Of a stretch of DNA of 64,000 bases, positions 52,276-64,000 are shown piece after piece. The number at the start of each line of letters is the position of its first letter. Position 1 is the stretch's first letter. The stretch spans positions 1 to 64,000 of the forward strand of contig NZ_LPUT01000023.1 of NCBI RefSeq assembly GCF_001563475.1. The letters are read 5' to 3'. Origin of the DNA: Sporosarcina sp. HYO08. GTDB taxonomy: Bacteria; Bacillota; Bacilli; Bacillales_A; Planococcaceae. The notes under the pieces were generated by a model. The model worked only from the letters and a program-made list of their open reading frames with translations, did not search any database and had not been told where the DNA came from. Position numbers and translations under genes: made by a program.

Positions 52276-52821
52276 TTAACGAACGACAACGGCTCCTAAT
52301 GTATTTTCAAAATGACGCAGCGCCCATTCATGACCAGCTAAATCAAAGCTTGCGACACCTTTTTCGTGAACAACGAGATCAAAACCGCGATTGAACGCAT
52401 CGACCGATGTATGAAGAATACAGATATCAGTACAAACCCCTACTAAATGGATTTCCGTGATGCCTCTCGCACGTAGCAATAGTTCTAAATCTGTTCCGGC
52501 AAAAGCGCTGAATCGTGTTTTATCCATCCAGTGGATTTCTTCTTTTCGTTCTTCATACAAATCCTGCAAAGTTCCATATAAATTGCGTCCGGCAGTGCCG
52601 CGGATGTTGTGGGGCGGGAACCTTTTTGTTTCAGGATGATACGGATCGTCCAAATCATGCACATCCACTGGCATGACAACAAAATGACCTTCATCTAAAA
52701 ATTCCTTTGTCAGCCCGGTAATATAAGGTTCCAATGCAATACCCGGCTCACCGCAAGTTAACGCACCATCTTCTGCAACAAAATCTACCGTATAATCAAT
52801 GACAAGCAATGCCTTTTTCAA
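52276..52821 (-). CDS. pncA: Nicotinamidase
   Basis: Hydrolyses nicotinamide to nicotinate for NAD salvage. It is 181 residues, with the catalytic triad Asp9 (VIDYTVDF), the Lys in DKTRFSAFAG, and the Cys in VGVCTDICILHT; metal ligands are in DVHDLDDPYHPE. The PHNIRGT segment supports nicotinamidase over other isochorismatase-fold enzymes, and it is close to B. subtilis YueJ/PncA. GGGAG precedes the start. Divergent from aconitase. Confidence 0.9.
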   Translation of the reverse strand: MKKALLVIDYTVDFVAEDGALTCGEPGIALEPYITGLTKEFLDEGHFVVMPVDVHDLDDPYHPETKRFPPHNIRGTAGRNLYGTLQDLYEERKEEIHWMDKTRFSAFAGTDLELLLRARGITEIHLVGVCTDICILHTSVDAFNRGFDLVVHEKGVASFDLAGHEWALRHFENTLGAVVVR

Positions 52822-53084
52822 TGATCTAAACTCCCTTCAATATACCTAATATTCATTATCTTCAATTGTCCCACAAATAAAAATAATGGCAACAACAAAC
52901 CGATAGCGTGCATGATCCATAGAATTAAATTCTCGCAAATTGCACGTCATTACATTTTCTTATGAAAGACTATAATTTTAATGTATTTTACTTATGTACT
53001 CTAGTATACTATGATGGAGTAGGTGTAAAGACACTTACTTAGAGCCTTTTCGGCACAGTAACAGACATAAGGAGGAATTCAGCA

Positions 53085-55799
53085 ATGGCGAAAAGCAACC
53101 TACACAACAGCCGCCAATCATTCGAGTTGAACGGTAAGACATATAATTATTACCATCTTGCTGCACTCGAAGAAGCGGGTATTGCAAACGTTTCCAGACT
53201 GCCTTATTCAGTCAAAGTGCTACTTGAATCCGTCCTGCGCCAGCATGACGGCTATGTAATCAAAGACGATCACGTCGAAAATCTGGCAAAATGGGGGAAA
53301 GACGCGGACAAGGACGCAGAAGTACCTTTCAAACCATCCCGTGTCATCCTTCAAGACTTTACAGGTGTTCCGGTTGTTGTGGACCTCGCATCCCTTCGTT
53401 CAGCAATGGCTGAAATGGGTGGAGATCCAGATAAGATCAACCCGGAAATTCCAGTGGACCTCGTCATCGACCACTCGGTACAAGTTGACCGCTACGGGAC
53501 ACATGACGCATTACAATTGAACATGGAACTTGAGTTCGAGCGTAACGCCGAACGTTACCAATTCCTGAGCTGGGCGCAAAAAGCGTACGATAACTATCGT
53601 GCCGTGCCGCCTGCAACGGGCATCGTTCACCAAGTAAACTTGGAGTATCTTGCTAGTGTTGTACATGCAATTGAAAACGAAGACGGTACATACGAAACGT
53701 ACCCGGATACACTCGTTGGTACTGACTCCCACACAACAATGATCAACGGAATCGGTGTGCTTGGATGGGGTGTAGGTGGAATTGAGGCGGAAGCAGGAAT
53801 GCTCGGACAGCCTTCATACTTCCCAATCCCTGAAGTCATCGGTGTGAAGCTTGTGGGTGACCTACCAAACGGAACAACTGCTACTGACCTTGCACTAAAA
53901 GTGACACAGACACTTCGTGCACACGGTGTTGTTGGAAAATTCGTTGAGTTCTTCGGACCTGGCGTATCCAATCTTCCGCTCGCAGACCGTGCGACAATTG
54001 CGAACATGGCGCCTGAATACGGTGCAACTTGTGGATTCTTCCCAGTTGACGAAGAATCACTTGATTACATGCGCTTAACTGGCCGCGATGAAGAGCATAT
54101 CCAAGTCGTGAAGCAATACCTAGTTGAGAACGACATGTTCTTCACAGCCGACAAAGAAGATCCAACGTATACAGAAGTCATCGAAATCGATCTTTCTAAA
54201 ATCGAAGCGAACCTTGCTGGACCAAAACGTCCACAAGACTTGATTCCACTTTCAGACATGCAAAGCTCTTTCAAAGATGCTGTTGTTGCACCTGAAGGAA
54301 ACCAAGGGTTCGGCTTGAAGGCAAAAGAGCTTGAGAAAACAGCGACAATCGAATTTGAAGATGGCCGCAACGTTGAGATCAAGACAGGTGACCTGGCAAT
54401 CGCTGCAATTACGTCTTGTACGAACACTTCGAACCCATATGTCATGTTAGGTGCTGGACTTGTTGCAAAAAAAGCTGTCGAAAAAGGGTTAACACCACCA
54501 GCTTATGTCAAAACATCACTTGCGCCAGGGTCGAAAGTCGTAACGGGTTACTTGCAAGATTCTGGTCTTGACCAATACTTAGACCAAATCGGCTTCAACA
54601 CAGTTGGATACGGTTGTACAACTTGTATCGGTAACTCTGGACCGCTTTTACCTGAAATTGAAAAAGCGATTATGGGCAACGACATGCTGATGTCTTCAGT
54701 TCTTTCCGGTAACCGTAACTTTGAAGGACGTATTCACCCGCTTGTAAAAGCAAACTACTTGGCTTCACCGCCACTAGTTGTTGCGTATGCACTTGCTGGA
54801 ACGGTTGACATCGACTTTGAAAAAGATCCAATCGGTAAAGGAAAAGACGGAGAAGACGTTTACTTTAAAGACATTTGGCCTTCATCACAAGAAGTACAGG
54901 ACGTTGTAAAAGCAACGGTTACGCCTGAGTTATTCCGTAAAGAGTATGCACGCGTATTTACAGAAAACGAAGCATGGAACAAAATCGAAACGACAGACGA
55001 AGCATTGTACGATTTCGATCCAAGCTCAACATACATTCAAAACCCGCCGTTCTTTGAAGGACTTTCAAAAGAGCCGGCAGACATTCAGAACCTATCTGGC
55101 CTGCGTGTCATCGGTAAATTTGGCGACTCCATCACGACGGACCATATTTCACCTGCGGGCGCGATCGGTAAAGATACGCCAGCTGGTAAATACTTGATCG
55201 AAAACGGTGTAACGCCGCGTTACTTTAACTCCTACGGTTCCCGCCGCGGTAACCACGAAGTGATGATGCGCGGTACGTTTGCGAATATCCGTATTCGTAA
55301 CCAAATCGCAAAAGGCACAGAAGGCGGCTACACGACATACTGGCCGACGAAAGAAATTATGCCAATCTACGATGCTGCGATGAAGTATCAAGCGGATGGC
55401 ACAGGTCTAGCGATCATTACAGGTAAAGATTACGGAATGGGCTCTTCCCGTGACTGGGCTGCGAAAGGTACTTCCTTACTCGGCATTAAAACAGTTATCG
55501 CGGAAAGCTATGAGCGTATCCACCGTTCGAACCTTGTTATGATGGGTGTACTGCCGCTTCAATTCCTAAACGGTGAAAACGCTGAATCACTTGGCTTAAC
55601 AGGCGAAGAAGCAATTAGCGTAAACATTACGGACACAGTAAAACCTCGCGACATTCTAACAGTAACAGCAACTGCGAAAGACGGTTCTGTGAAAGAGTTT
55701 GACGTGCTTGCACGTTTCGACTCCGACGTAGAAGTTGACTACTACCGCCACGGTGGTATTCTACAAATGGTTCTTCGTGACAAAATGAAAAACAATTAA
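53085..55799 (+). CDS. acnA: Aconitate hydratase
   Basis: TCA-cycle enzyme interconverting citrate and isocitrate, 904 residues, single-chain AcnA type. The 4Fe-4S ligands are Cys445 (SCTNTSNP), Cys511 and Cys514 ([10 protein letters not shown]). The late swivelling domain has [13 protein letters not shown] and the SRDWAAKG active-site loop. AAGGAGG precedes ATG. Codon use is highly biased, as for an abundant enzyme. B. subtilis CitB is repressed by CcpC and CodY; the upstream region has a TAGTATACTA palindrome near 53003, but I cannot assign a regulator to it. Confidence 0.97.
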   Translation: MAKSNLHNSRQSFELNGKTYNYYHLAALEEAGIANVSRLPYSVKVLLESVLRQHDGYVIKDDHVENLAKWGKDADKDAEVPFKPSRVILQDFTGVPVVVDLASLRSAMAEMGGDPDKINPEIPVDLVIDHSVQVDRYGTHDALQLNMELEFERNAERYQFLSWAQKAYDNYRAVPPATGIVHQVNLEYLASVVHAIENEDGTYETYPDTLVGTDSHTTMINGIGVLGWGVGGIEAEAGMLGQPSYFPIPEVIGVKLVGDLPNGTTATDLALKVTQTLRAHGVVGKFVEFFGPGVSNLPLADRATIANMAPEYGATCGFFPVDEESLDYMRLTGRDEEHIQVVKQYLVENDMFFTADKEDPTYTEVIEIDLSKIEANLAGPKRPQDLIPLSDMQSSFKDAVVAPEGNQGFGLKAKELEKTATIEFEDGRNVEIKTGDLAIAAITSCTNTSNPYVMLGAGLVAKKAVEKGLTPPAYVKTSLAPGSKVVTGYLQDSGLDQYLDQIGFNTVGYGCTTCIGNSGPLLPEIEKAIMGNDMLMSSVLSGNRNFEGRIHPLVKANYLASPPLVVAYALAGTVDIDFEKDPIGKGKDGEDVYFKDIWPSSQEVQDVVKATVTPELFRKEYARVFTENEAWNKIETTDEALYDFDPSSTYIQNPPFFEGLSKEPADIQNLSGLRVIGKFGDSITTDHISPAGAIGKDTPAGKYLIENGVTPRYFNSYGSRRGNHEVMMRGTFANIRIRNQIAKGTEGGYTTYWPTKEIMPIYDAAMKYQADGTGLAIITGKDYGMGSSRDWAAKGTSLLGIKTVIAESYERIHRSNLVMMGVLPLQFLNGENAESLGLTGEEAISVNITDTVKPRDILTVTATAKDGSVKEFDVLARFDSDVEVDYYRHGGILQMVLRDKMKNN

Positions 55800-55808
55800 T
55801 GATATCTT

Positions 55809-55841
55809 AGGTGTCCAATCTTAATTGGGCACCTTTTTTTC
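55809..55841 (+). terminator. Terminator of acnA
   Basis: AGGTGtCCAAT pairs with ATTGGgCACCT around a 4-base loop, followed by seven T residues. Confidence 0.8.
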
Positions 55842-55852
55842 TTGTTATCTAG

Positions 55853-56025
55853 ACTTCGGGTGCCTGTCGCATCTAGGCGGCGCCCTTCGCTTTTGTTTCG
55901 TCTAGCTCCGGGTGCCAGACGCTTGGGTCATAAGTCAATCCGACTTTGTGGCAAAACCCGCCACGCCGTCGAATCGCCTTATGCCTGTCGCGTCTAGGCA
56001 GGCACCCTCCGCTTTTGTTTAGTAT
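55853..56025. repeat. Bacillaceae-type palindromic intergenic repeat, partial and full copy
   Basis: A short copy (55853..55896) and a longer one (55897..56025) share the tail GCTTTTGTTT and the GGGTGCC/GGCACCC pairing. Inside the long copy are GTGGC/GCCAC and CATAAG/CTTATG stems, forming one long nested hairpin. From memory, elements of this look (TCTAGCTCCGG...CTCCGCTTTTGTTT) are dispersed in many Bacillaceae genomes. It sits between acnA and the thioesterase gene. Confidence 0.6.
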
Positions 56026-56047
56026 AATGGACAAAGAGGTGAGGATT

Positions 56048-56473
56048 ATGTTTATTAGTGAAAAAAAAGTCGAGGTACGCTATGCGGAAACGGATCAAAT
56101 GGGTGTCGTTCATCATTCCAATTATTTAGTTTGGATGGAACTTGGCAGAACAGCGCTCATTCAAGAGCTTGGGTTTACATATGCCGGACTCGAGGCAGAC
56201 GGCTATTTGGCGCCTGTCATCAATGTGTCGATTCAATATAAGTCAGCGATGAAGTACGGACAAACAGCGACTGTTCGCACTTGGATTGAATCGCATAAGA
56301 GACTGCGCACGGTGTATGGTTACGAAATTTTACACGAAGACGGGACCGTGGCAACAACTGCAACATCAGAACATGTCCTTGTCACGAAAGAAGAATTTAA
56401 ACCTGTTCTTTTAAGCAAAGTGAATCCGGAATGGGATGCTGTTTACACGAAAGAACAGCGGGTGACGTCTTAA
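56048..56473 (+). CDS. yneP: Hotdog-fold acyl-CoA thioesterase (YbgC/YneP type)
   Basis: A 141-residue thioesterase. The YbgC-family motif EVRYAETDQMGVVHHSNYLVWMELGR contains the catalytic Asp near residue 16. ATG 56048 follows AGAGGTGAGG; a longer upstream frame would start inside the palindromic repeat and is rejected. It overlaps the next gene by one base (TAATG). The order after aconitase matches B. subtilis citB ... yneP-yneQ. Confidence 0.85.
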   Translation: MFISEKKVEVRYAETDQMGVVHHSNYLVWMELGRTALIQELGFTYAGLEADGYLAPVINVSIQYKSAMKYGQTATVRTWIESHKRLRTVYGYEILHEDGTVATTATSEHVLVTKEEFKPVLLSKVNPEWDAVYTKEQRVTS

Positions 56474-56784
56474 TGGCTTTCGGCATTAAGCGCGAAGAAC
56501 TTATACAATGGAAAAAAGCTGTTCAAAACGGCGAAATTGCTTTTCTTACGCATTATTGGCTTGACGAACGTTTTCCAGGATGTACAACCGTTACAAAGGT
56601 CGGCTGTGCGGATGTTGGTAAACTTGCACAGTGGGGAGCCCAATATGGATTAAAAAAGGAATGGATTGATCAGCGCAATGATTATCCACATTTCGATTTA
56701 CTCGGCGAACGTCAACGAGACATTTTGTTGAAAGAAGGCATCAAAGATCAGTTGAAACGGTTTAATTTGATGCCCTTTCATTAA
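56473..56784 (+). CDS. yneQ: YneQ-family small protein
   Basis: A 103-residue cytoplasmic protein of unknown function, recognised from its place after yneP and its KREELIQWKKAVQNGEIAFLTHYWLDERFPGCTTVTK opening. It is translationally coupled to yneP (TAATG), which also excludes the longer upstream start. Terminator follows. Confidence 0.8.
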   Translation: MAFGIKREELIQWKKAVQNGEIAFLTHYWLDERFPGCTTVTKVGCADVGKLAQWGAQYGLKKEWIDQRNDYPHFDLLGERQRDILLKEGIKDQLKRFNLMPFH

Positions 56785-56801
56785 AGTGATTTTCGAAGCA
56801 C

Positions 56802-56850
56802 GAATAATACCAAGCTCAGACCAATTGAAACGGCCAGGCTTGGTATTATT
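56802..56850 (+). terminator. Terminator after yneQ
   Basis: AATAATACCAAGC pairs with GCTTGGTATTATT across a loop of about 19 bases, with TTATTG after it. Confidence 0.7.
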
Positions 56851-57309
56851 TATTGTAAAAAAGATTACGTATTGGAATATGGATAATTCTGAATTGCAAG
56901 AAACCACGCTAGTGCACATACAAACAAATAACCCGCAACTCATCCATCATATAACCATTATCTATCCCCGCACAATCCACTAAGTCCTCAATTTTACAAG
57001 CATTAGGCATAAGAATCTCACATTTTCTCATATAATTGGATAGTAAGCTAAGTCATACAGGTATGAGTAAATTAGTAAAACTTCGAAAAAACAGGTTTCA
57101 AATTGGCAAAAAAGGGAAATTTCAATGGTATCGCATCTAAGACAGTAGGTAGCCTTCGTTGCTTATGCCTCTGATTGAGCACTCATTCATTGTTCATTTT
57201 AACGGACTATGTACGTAAGGGGGCGTTCGTTCATGTAAGTCTCGAGGAGAATGAGGGGAAGGGTGAGGTCAAGGGCATTATGAATTTGATTCAGTAGGAG
57301 GAATGAAGA
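56851..57309. other. Intergenic, no gene found
   Basis: About 460 bases without a credible coding frame or RNA structure that I can name. B. subtilis yneR and yneT are the backbone genes around here; yneT is not present in the window, so this may mark a rearrangement. The last bases carry AGGAGG for the SDR gene. Confidence 0.5.
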
Positions 57310-58050
57310 ATGAGATTAGCCGGAAAAACGGCCATTATCACAGGTGGGGCGAATGGGATTGGGCTGGCGGCTTGTGGACGTTTCGCGGAAGAAGAAGCAA
57401 CGGTCATTATGGCAGATTACGATGAAGCAACAGGGAAGCGGCATGAAAAAGAATTTCGCGCAAATGGTTTAGACGTAACATTTGTTAAACTGGACGTCAC
57501 AGACCGTGAAAGCGTTTCCCAAATGGTGGAAACGGCCTTACAGCCGCATGGTAAAATTGATATCCTTATTAACAATGCAGGAATTTTGGCAGACGCGACG
57601 CTCGTTAAGATGGATCCGGTCGACTTTAAACGTGTGCTTGACGTTAATTTGACAGGTGTTTTTAATTGTACACAAGAAGTTGTCCCCCATATGATTCAAA
57701 ATGGTTTTGGCAAAATTATTAATACATCTTCTGTAAGCGGTGTCTATGGCAATTACGGACAAACAAATTATGCTGCAACGAAGGCAGCTGTCATTGGCAT
57801 GACAAAAACATGGGCAAAGGAACTTGGGAAAAACGGCATTAATGTCAATGCCGTTGCACCAGGCTTTACGTCTACCGCGATGGTGCAACAGATGCCAGAA
57901 AAAGTACTCGATCAAATGAAATCTAAAGTAGCCTTACGAAGACTTGGGATGCCAGAAGATATCGCAAACGCTTATTTATTTTTAGCAAGCAGTGAATCCG
58001 ATTATGTGCACGGTCATGTCCTGCATGTCGATGGCGGCATCATGATGTAA
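57310..58050 (+). CDS. FabG-like short-chain dehydrogenase
   Basis: A 246-residue SDR. Cofactor motif TGGANGIG, NNAG, the catalytic Ser in INTSSVSG, YAATK, and the C-terminal HVDGG typical of 3-oxoacyl-ACP / acetoacetyl-CoA reductases. AGGAGG lies before ATG. There is no fatty-acid or PHB gene next to it, so the substrate is open. It lies as an extra gene between yneQ and yneR relative to the B. subtilis order. Confidence 0.85.
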   Translation: MRLAGKTAIITGGANGIGLAACGRFAEEEATVIMADYDEATGKRHEKEFRANGLDVTFVKLDVTDRESVSQMVETALQPHGKIDILINNAGILADATLVKMDPVDFKRVLDVNLTGVFNCTQEVVPHMIQNGFGKIINTSSVSGVYGNYGQTNYAATKAAVIGMTKTWAKELGKNGINVNAVAPGFTSTAMVQQMPEKVLDQMKSKVALRRLGMPEDIANAYLFLASSESDYVHGHVLHVDGGIMM

Positions 58051-58081
58051 GTCAGCTTTAGAAAATCCTCGCTGCAAAATG

Positions 58082-58122
58082 TAAAAAAAGCGGGGTGCAT
58101 AAGGCACTCACGCTTTTTCGTA
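58082..58122. terminator. Shared hairpin between the FabG-like gene and yneR
   Basis: AAAAAGCG pairs with CGCTTTTT, with an inner GTGC/GCAC pair; overlaps the last codons of yneR on the minus strand. Confidence 0.7.
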
Positions 58123-58410
58123 TGTGTAGATTAATTCATTTAAACCGAGATCTACATCGACATGGAGATCATGCTCCGAAAAAAACCACTTGTCCCGTTC
58201 TTCAATATAGAAGCGAACCTCAGCTTGCTCCGTCTCCACCGCTATATCATCAGGCTCCGCTTTCCGCATTCCGATCGAAAACCCTTCATGCAAAGGACTA
58301 CAGCCCCCGTAACGAGCAAAAAATTGGATACTGTCACCGCTTTCTACATCCATTTCTTCTTGAAACCAACGAATTGCTTCATTCGATAACACAATTTTCA
58401 CTTCCGACAC
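58108..58410 (-). CDS. yneR: HesB/IscA-like protein (YneR family)
   Basis: A 100-residue HesB-fold protein. It keeps the fold (LSNEAIRWFQEEMDV, FARYGGCSPLHEGFSIGM) but only one Cys, so it is unlikely to be a standard iron-sulfur scaffold. GTG start at 58410 or 58401; the ribosome site AAAGG favours neither strongly. It lies next to plsY, as in B. subtilis, but here both run on the minus strand. Confidence 0.8.
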   Translation of the reverse strand: MSEVKIVLSNEAIRWFQEEMDVESGDSIQFFARYGGCSPLHEGFSIGMRKAEPDDIAVETEQAEVRFYIEERDKWFFSEHDLHVDVDLGLNELIYTYEKA

Positions 58411-58436
58411 CAGCCTTTCTACTTCTTAGTATAACG

Positions 58437-59036
58437 TTACCACTTCACTTTTGGCTCAGTTCCCGCTTTAATGCGCGCAATGTTTGCACGGTGACGATAG
58501 AAAATGAAAAGACCAAACAGCGCAATCATAATCATTAAATAAAAATCCCCGGTTCGGACATAATGGTAGATACTATAGATAAAGGCAACGACCGCAACTG
58601 TCATCGATGAAAATGAGACCATTTTGGATCGTTTAAGGATAAAGGCGAAAGTAAGAATGGCAAGGATAAACAAAGGCCAATGATAGCCAAGTACAACGCC
58701 GCCAGAAGTCGCGACAGCTTTTCCACCTTTAAAGTTTGCAAAAACGGGAAACATATGACCGATTACTGCCATGATGCCTGGTAAAAGCGGATGAAGATCC
58801 GTCATTGCAAAGTAGGGAAGCATTAAAAGAAGTACCGCGGCCGTTCCTTTTAAAATATCCATGAGCGTAACGACAATCCCAGCTGTTTTTCCTAGCACAC
58901 GAAATGTATTTGTTCCTCCAAGGTTGCCGCTTCCATGTTCGCGAATATCAGTCCGATAAAATAATTTTCCAACCCACAGGGCAGAAGGGATGGAGCCTAG
59001 CAGATAGGCAGCAAGCAATAATAAAAAAATGTTCAT
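58437..59036 (-). CDS. plsY: Glycerol-3-phosphate acyltransferase PlsY
   Basis: Membrane enzyme that uses acyl-phosphate for the first acylation of glycerol-3-phosphate in phospholipid synthesis. All three family motifs are there: GSIPSALW, HGSGNLGGTNTFR and FANFKGGKAVAT(S)GG. At 199 residues with five helices it has the normal size. ATG 59036 follows GTGAGG and gives the typical MNIFLLL start. Divergent from parE, as in related genomes. Confidence 0.93.
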   Translation of the reverse strand: MNIFLLLLAAYLLGSIPSALWVGKLFYRTDIREHGSGNLGGTNTFRVLGKTAGIVVTLMDILKGTAAVLLLMLPYFAMTDLHPLLPGIMAVIGHMFPVFANFKGGKAVATSGGVVLGYHWPLFILAILTFAFILKRSKMVSFSSMTVAVVAFIYSIYHYVRTGDFYLMIMIALFGLFIFYRHRANIARIKAGTEPKVKW

Positions 59037-59213
59037 TATGTACCTCACTTTAATTTGTCTAAGTGATTTTAAGTGTAGCAGATCGAAGAACATGCGACAA
59101 TCGGATAAATCTTGTCATTCCAATTGATAAGGGATGACCAACTTTTTCCCATCTCATTGCAATCACCTGATTTCTTCTATACAATTAATTGAGCAGAGTC
59201 TTAGAACGTTGAT

Positions 59214-59243
59214 TTGACAGGCTTTCCAGCAATCATATATAAT
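59214..59243 (+). promoter_or_regulatory. Sigma-A promoter of parEC
   Basis: TTGACA (59214..59219), an 18-base spacer, TATAAT (59238..59243): consensus in both boxes. Confidence 0.8.
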
Positions 59244-59245
59244 GA

Positions 59246-63681
<4,436 letters not shown>

Positions 63682-63692
63682 TTTGTTAGGAG

Positions 63693-63727
63693 ATCACGGG
63701 ACAGAGTAACGTCCCGTGACTTTTTTT
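63693..63727 (+). terminator. Terminator of parEC
   Basis: TCACGGGAC pairs with GTCCCGTGA around a 7-base loop; seven T residues follow. Confidence 0.85.
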
Positions 63728-63793
63728 ATGCAATCGATTATAATAATTCGAGATGCGAAATAATAAGACAATTGAATAGAATGGGGAATGCGT

Positions 63794-64000
63794 ATGTGGA
63801 GAAATCACAACGTTTGGATTATTTTAATGGGTGAAATGATCGCAGGTCTAGGGTTATGGACGGGAATCATTGGAAATCTAGAGTTTATGCAAGAAAAAAT
63901 ACCGTCTGATTTCGTAAAGGCGTTAATTATGTCGGCTGGCTTGCTGGCTGGTTTACTTGTAGGGCCCTTGGCAGGAAAAACGATTGATCGATCGAAGAAA
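63794..64000 (+). CDS. MFS transporter, N-terminal part
   Basis: The first 69 codons of a major facilitator protein, cut by the window edge. ATG 63794 follows GGGGAA. Two helices are visible (IILMGEMIAGLGLWTGIIG and ALIMSAGLLAGLLVGPLAG), then the loop motif KTIDRSKK. Substrate unknown. Confidence 0.75.
   Translation, partial: MWRNHNVWIILMGEMIAGLGLWTGIIGNLEFMQEKIPSDFVKALIMSAGLLAGLLVGPLAGKTIDRSKK

Noticed and set aside
55946-56047. Longer N-terminus for the YneP thioesterase
   Set aside because: The extra residues are translated palindromic repeat, and the true start has AGAGGTGAGG.

Overview
The window looks like a chromosomal segment of an endospore-forming, low-GC Bacillota, most likely a Sporosarcina-type member of the Planococcaceae. 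Three kinds of evidence support this. There are spore genes (spore photoproduct lyase splB and an alpha/beta-type SASP). Many leaders are Bacillota-type (a T-box before proC, a cobalamin riboswitch, AGGAGG ribosome sites, TTG starts). The last 16 kb follows the Bacillus subtilis ccdA-ccdC-yneK ... citB-yneP-yneQ ... yneR-plsY-parE-parC backbone. The genus is an inference; no rRNA or tRNA gene is present to test it.

Layout. 0-3.5 kb: a deletion-damaged TnpB at the left edge, the 5-oxoprolinase genes pxpB-pxpC, and an IclR-type regulator decayed to its C-terminus. 3.6-12.7 kb: a PAS-PAS-GGDEF-EAL protein, an RNase H-like protein, a tyrosine phenol-lyase-type enzyme, splB, a SASP, an alkaline-phosphatase-superfamily protein and the ene-reductase namA. 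12.7-20.2 kb: a frameshifted small membrane protein, a lipoprotein, a divergent AbrB-type transporter/LysR pair, lhgO, an amino-acid permease, T-box-controlled proC and a tandem structured repeat. 20.2-30.7 kb: a YdjG/YdjI-like zinc-ribbon/SPFH pair, an MBL hydrolase, two oxidoreductases, a class A penicillin-binding protein with a long charged tail, and an APC permease broken by one in-frame TAA. 30.8-37.1 kb is the most accessory part: a TnpB element sits inside a lysE-type gene, a 49-bp miniature of the same element sits in the 3' end of a MocR regulator gene, and there are one dead and one intact PaiB gene plus an MFS transporter. 37.3-47.4 kb: an ECF sigma/anti-sigma pair, a heterodimeric ABC exporter (BmrC/BmrD-like) behind three hairpins, and an anaerobic ribonucleotide reductase operon behind an NrdR-like box and a cobalamin riboswitch. 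47.5-64 kb: cytochrome c maturation, small DUF1659/DUF2922/YvrJ genes, SCO1, a lytic transglycosylase, pncA, aconitase, yneP, yneQ, a FabG-like gene, yneR, plsY, topoisomerase IV and the start of an MFS gene.

Strongest points. (1) The two ends of the TnpB element can be placed to the base, because removing it restores an in-frame 212-residue LysE protein; this also predicts the element's target/TAM (TTTAC). (2) The 49-bp miniature is explained by joining of the element's left and right ends at a shared CTTTAG. (3) Near-identical 20-bp motifs precede the dead and the intact PaiB genes on either side of the MocR gene and are candidate operators. (4) nrdDG, a B12-independent enzyme, appears to be under B12 control. 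(5) A GGCAT tandem repeat puts a small membrane protein out of frame by exactly one repeat unit. (6) Two adjacent intergenic repeat units keep the same hairpins through compensatory changes. All functions are inferred from sequence alone; no database search was possible.
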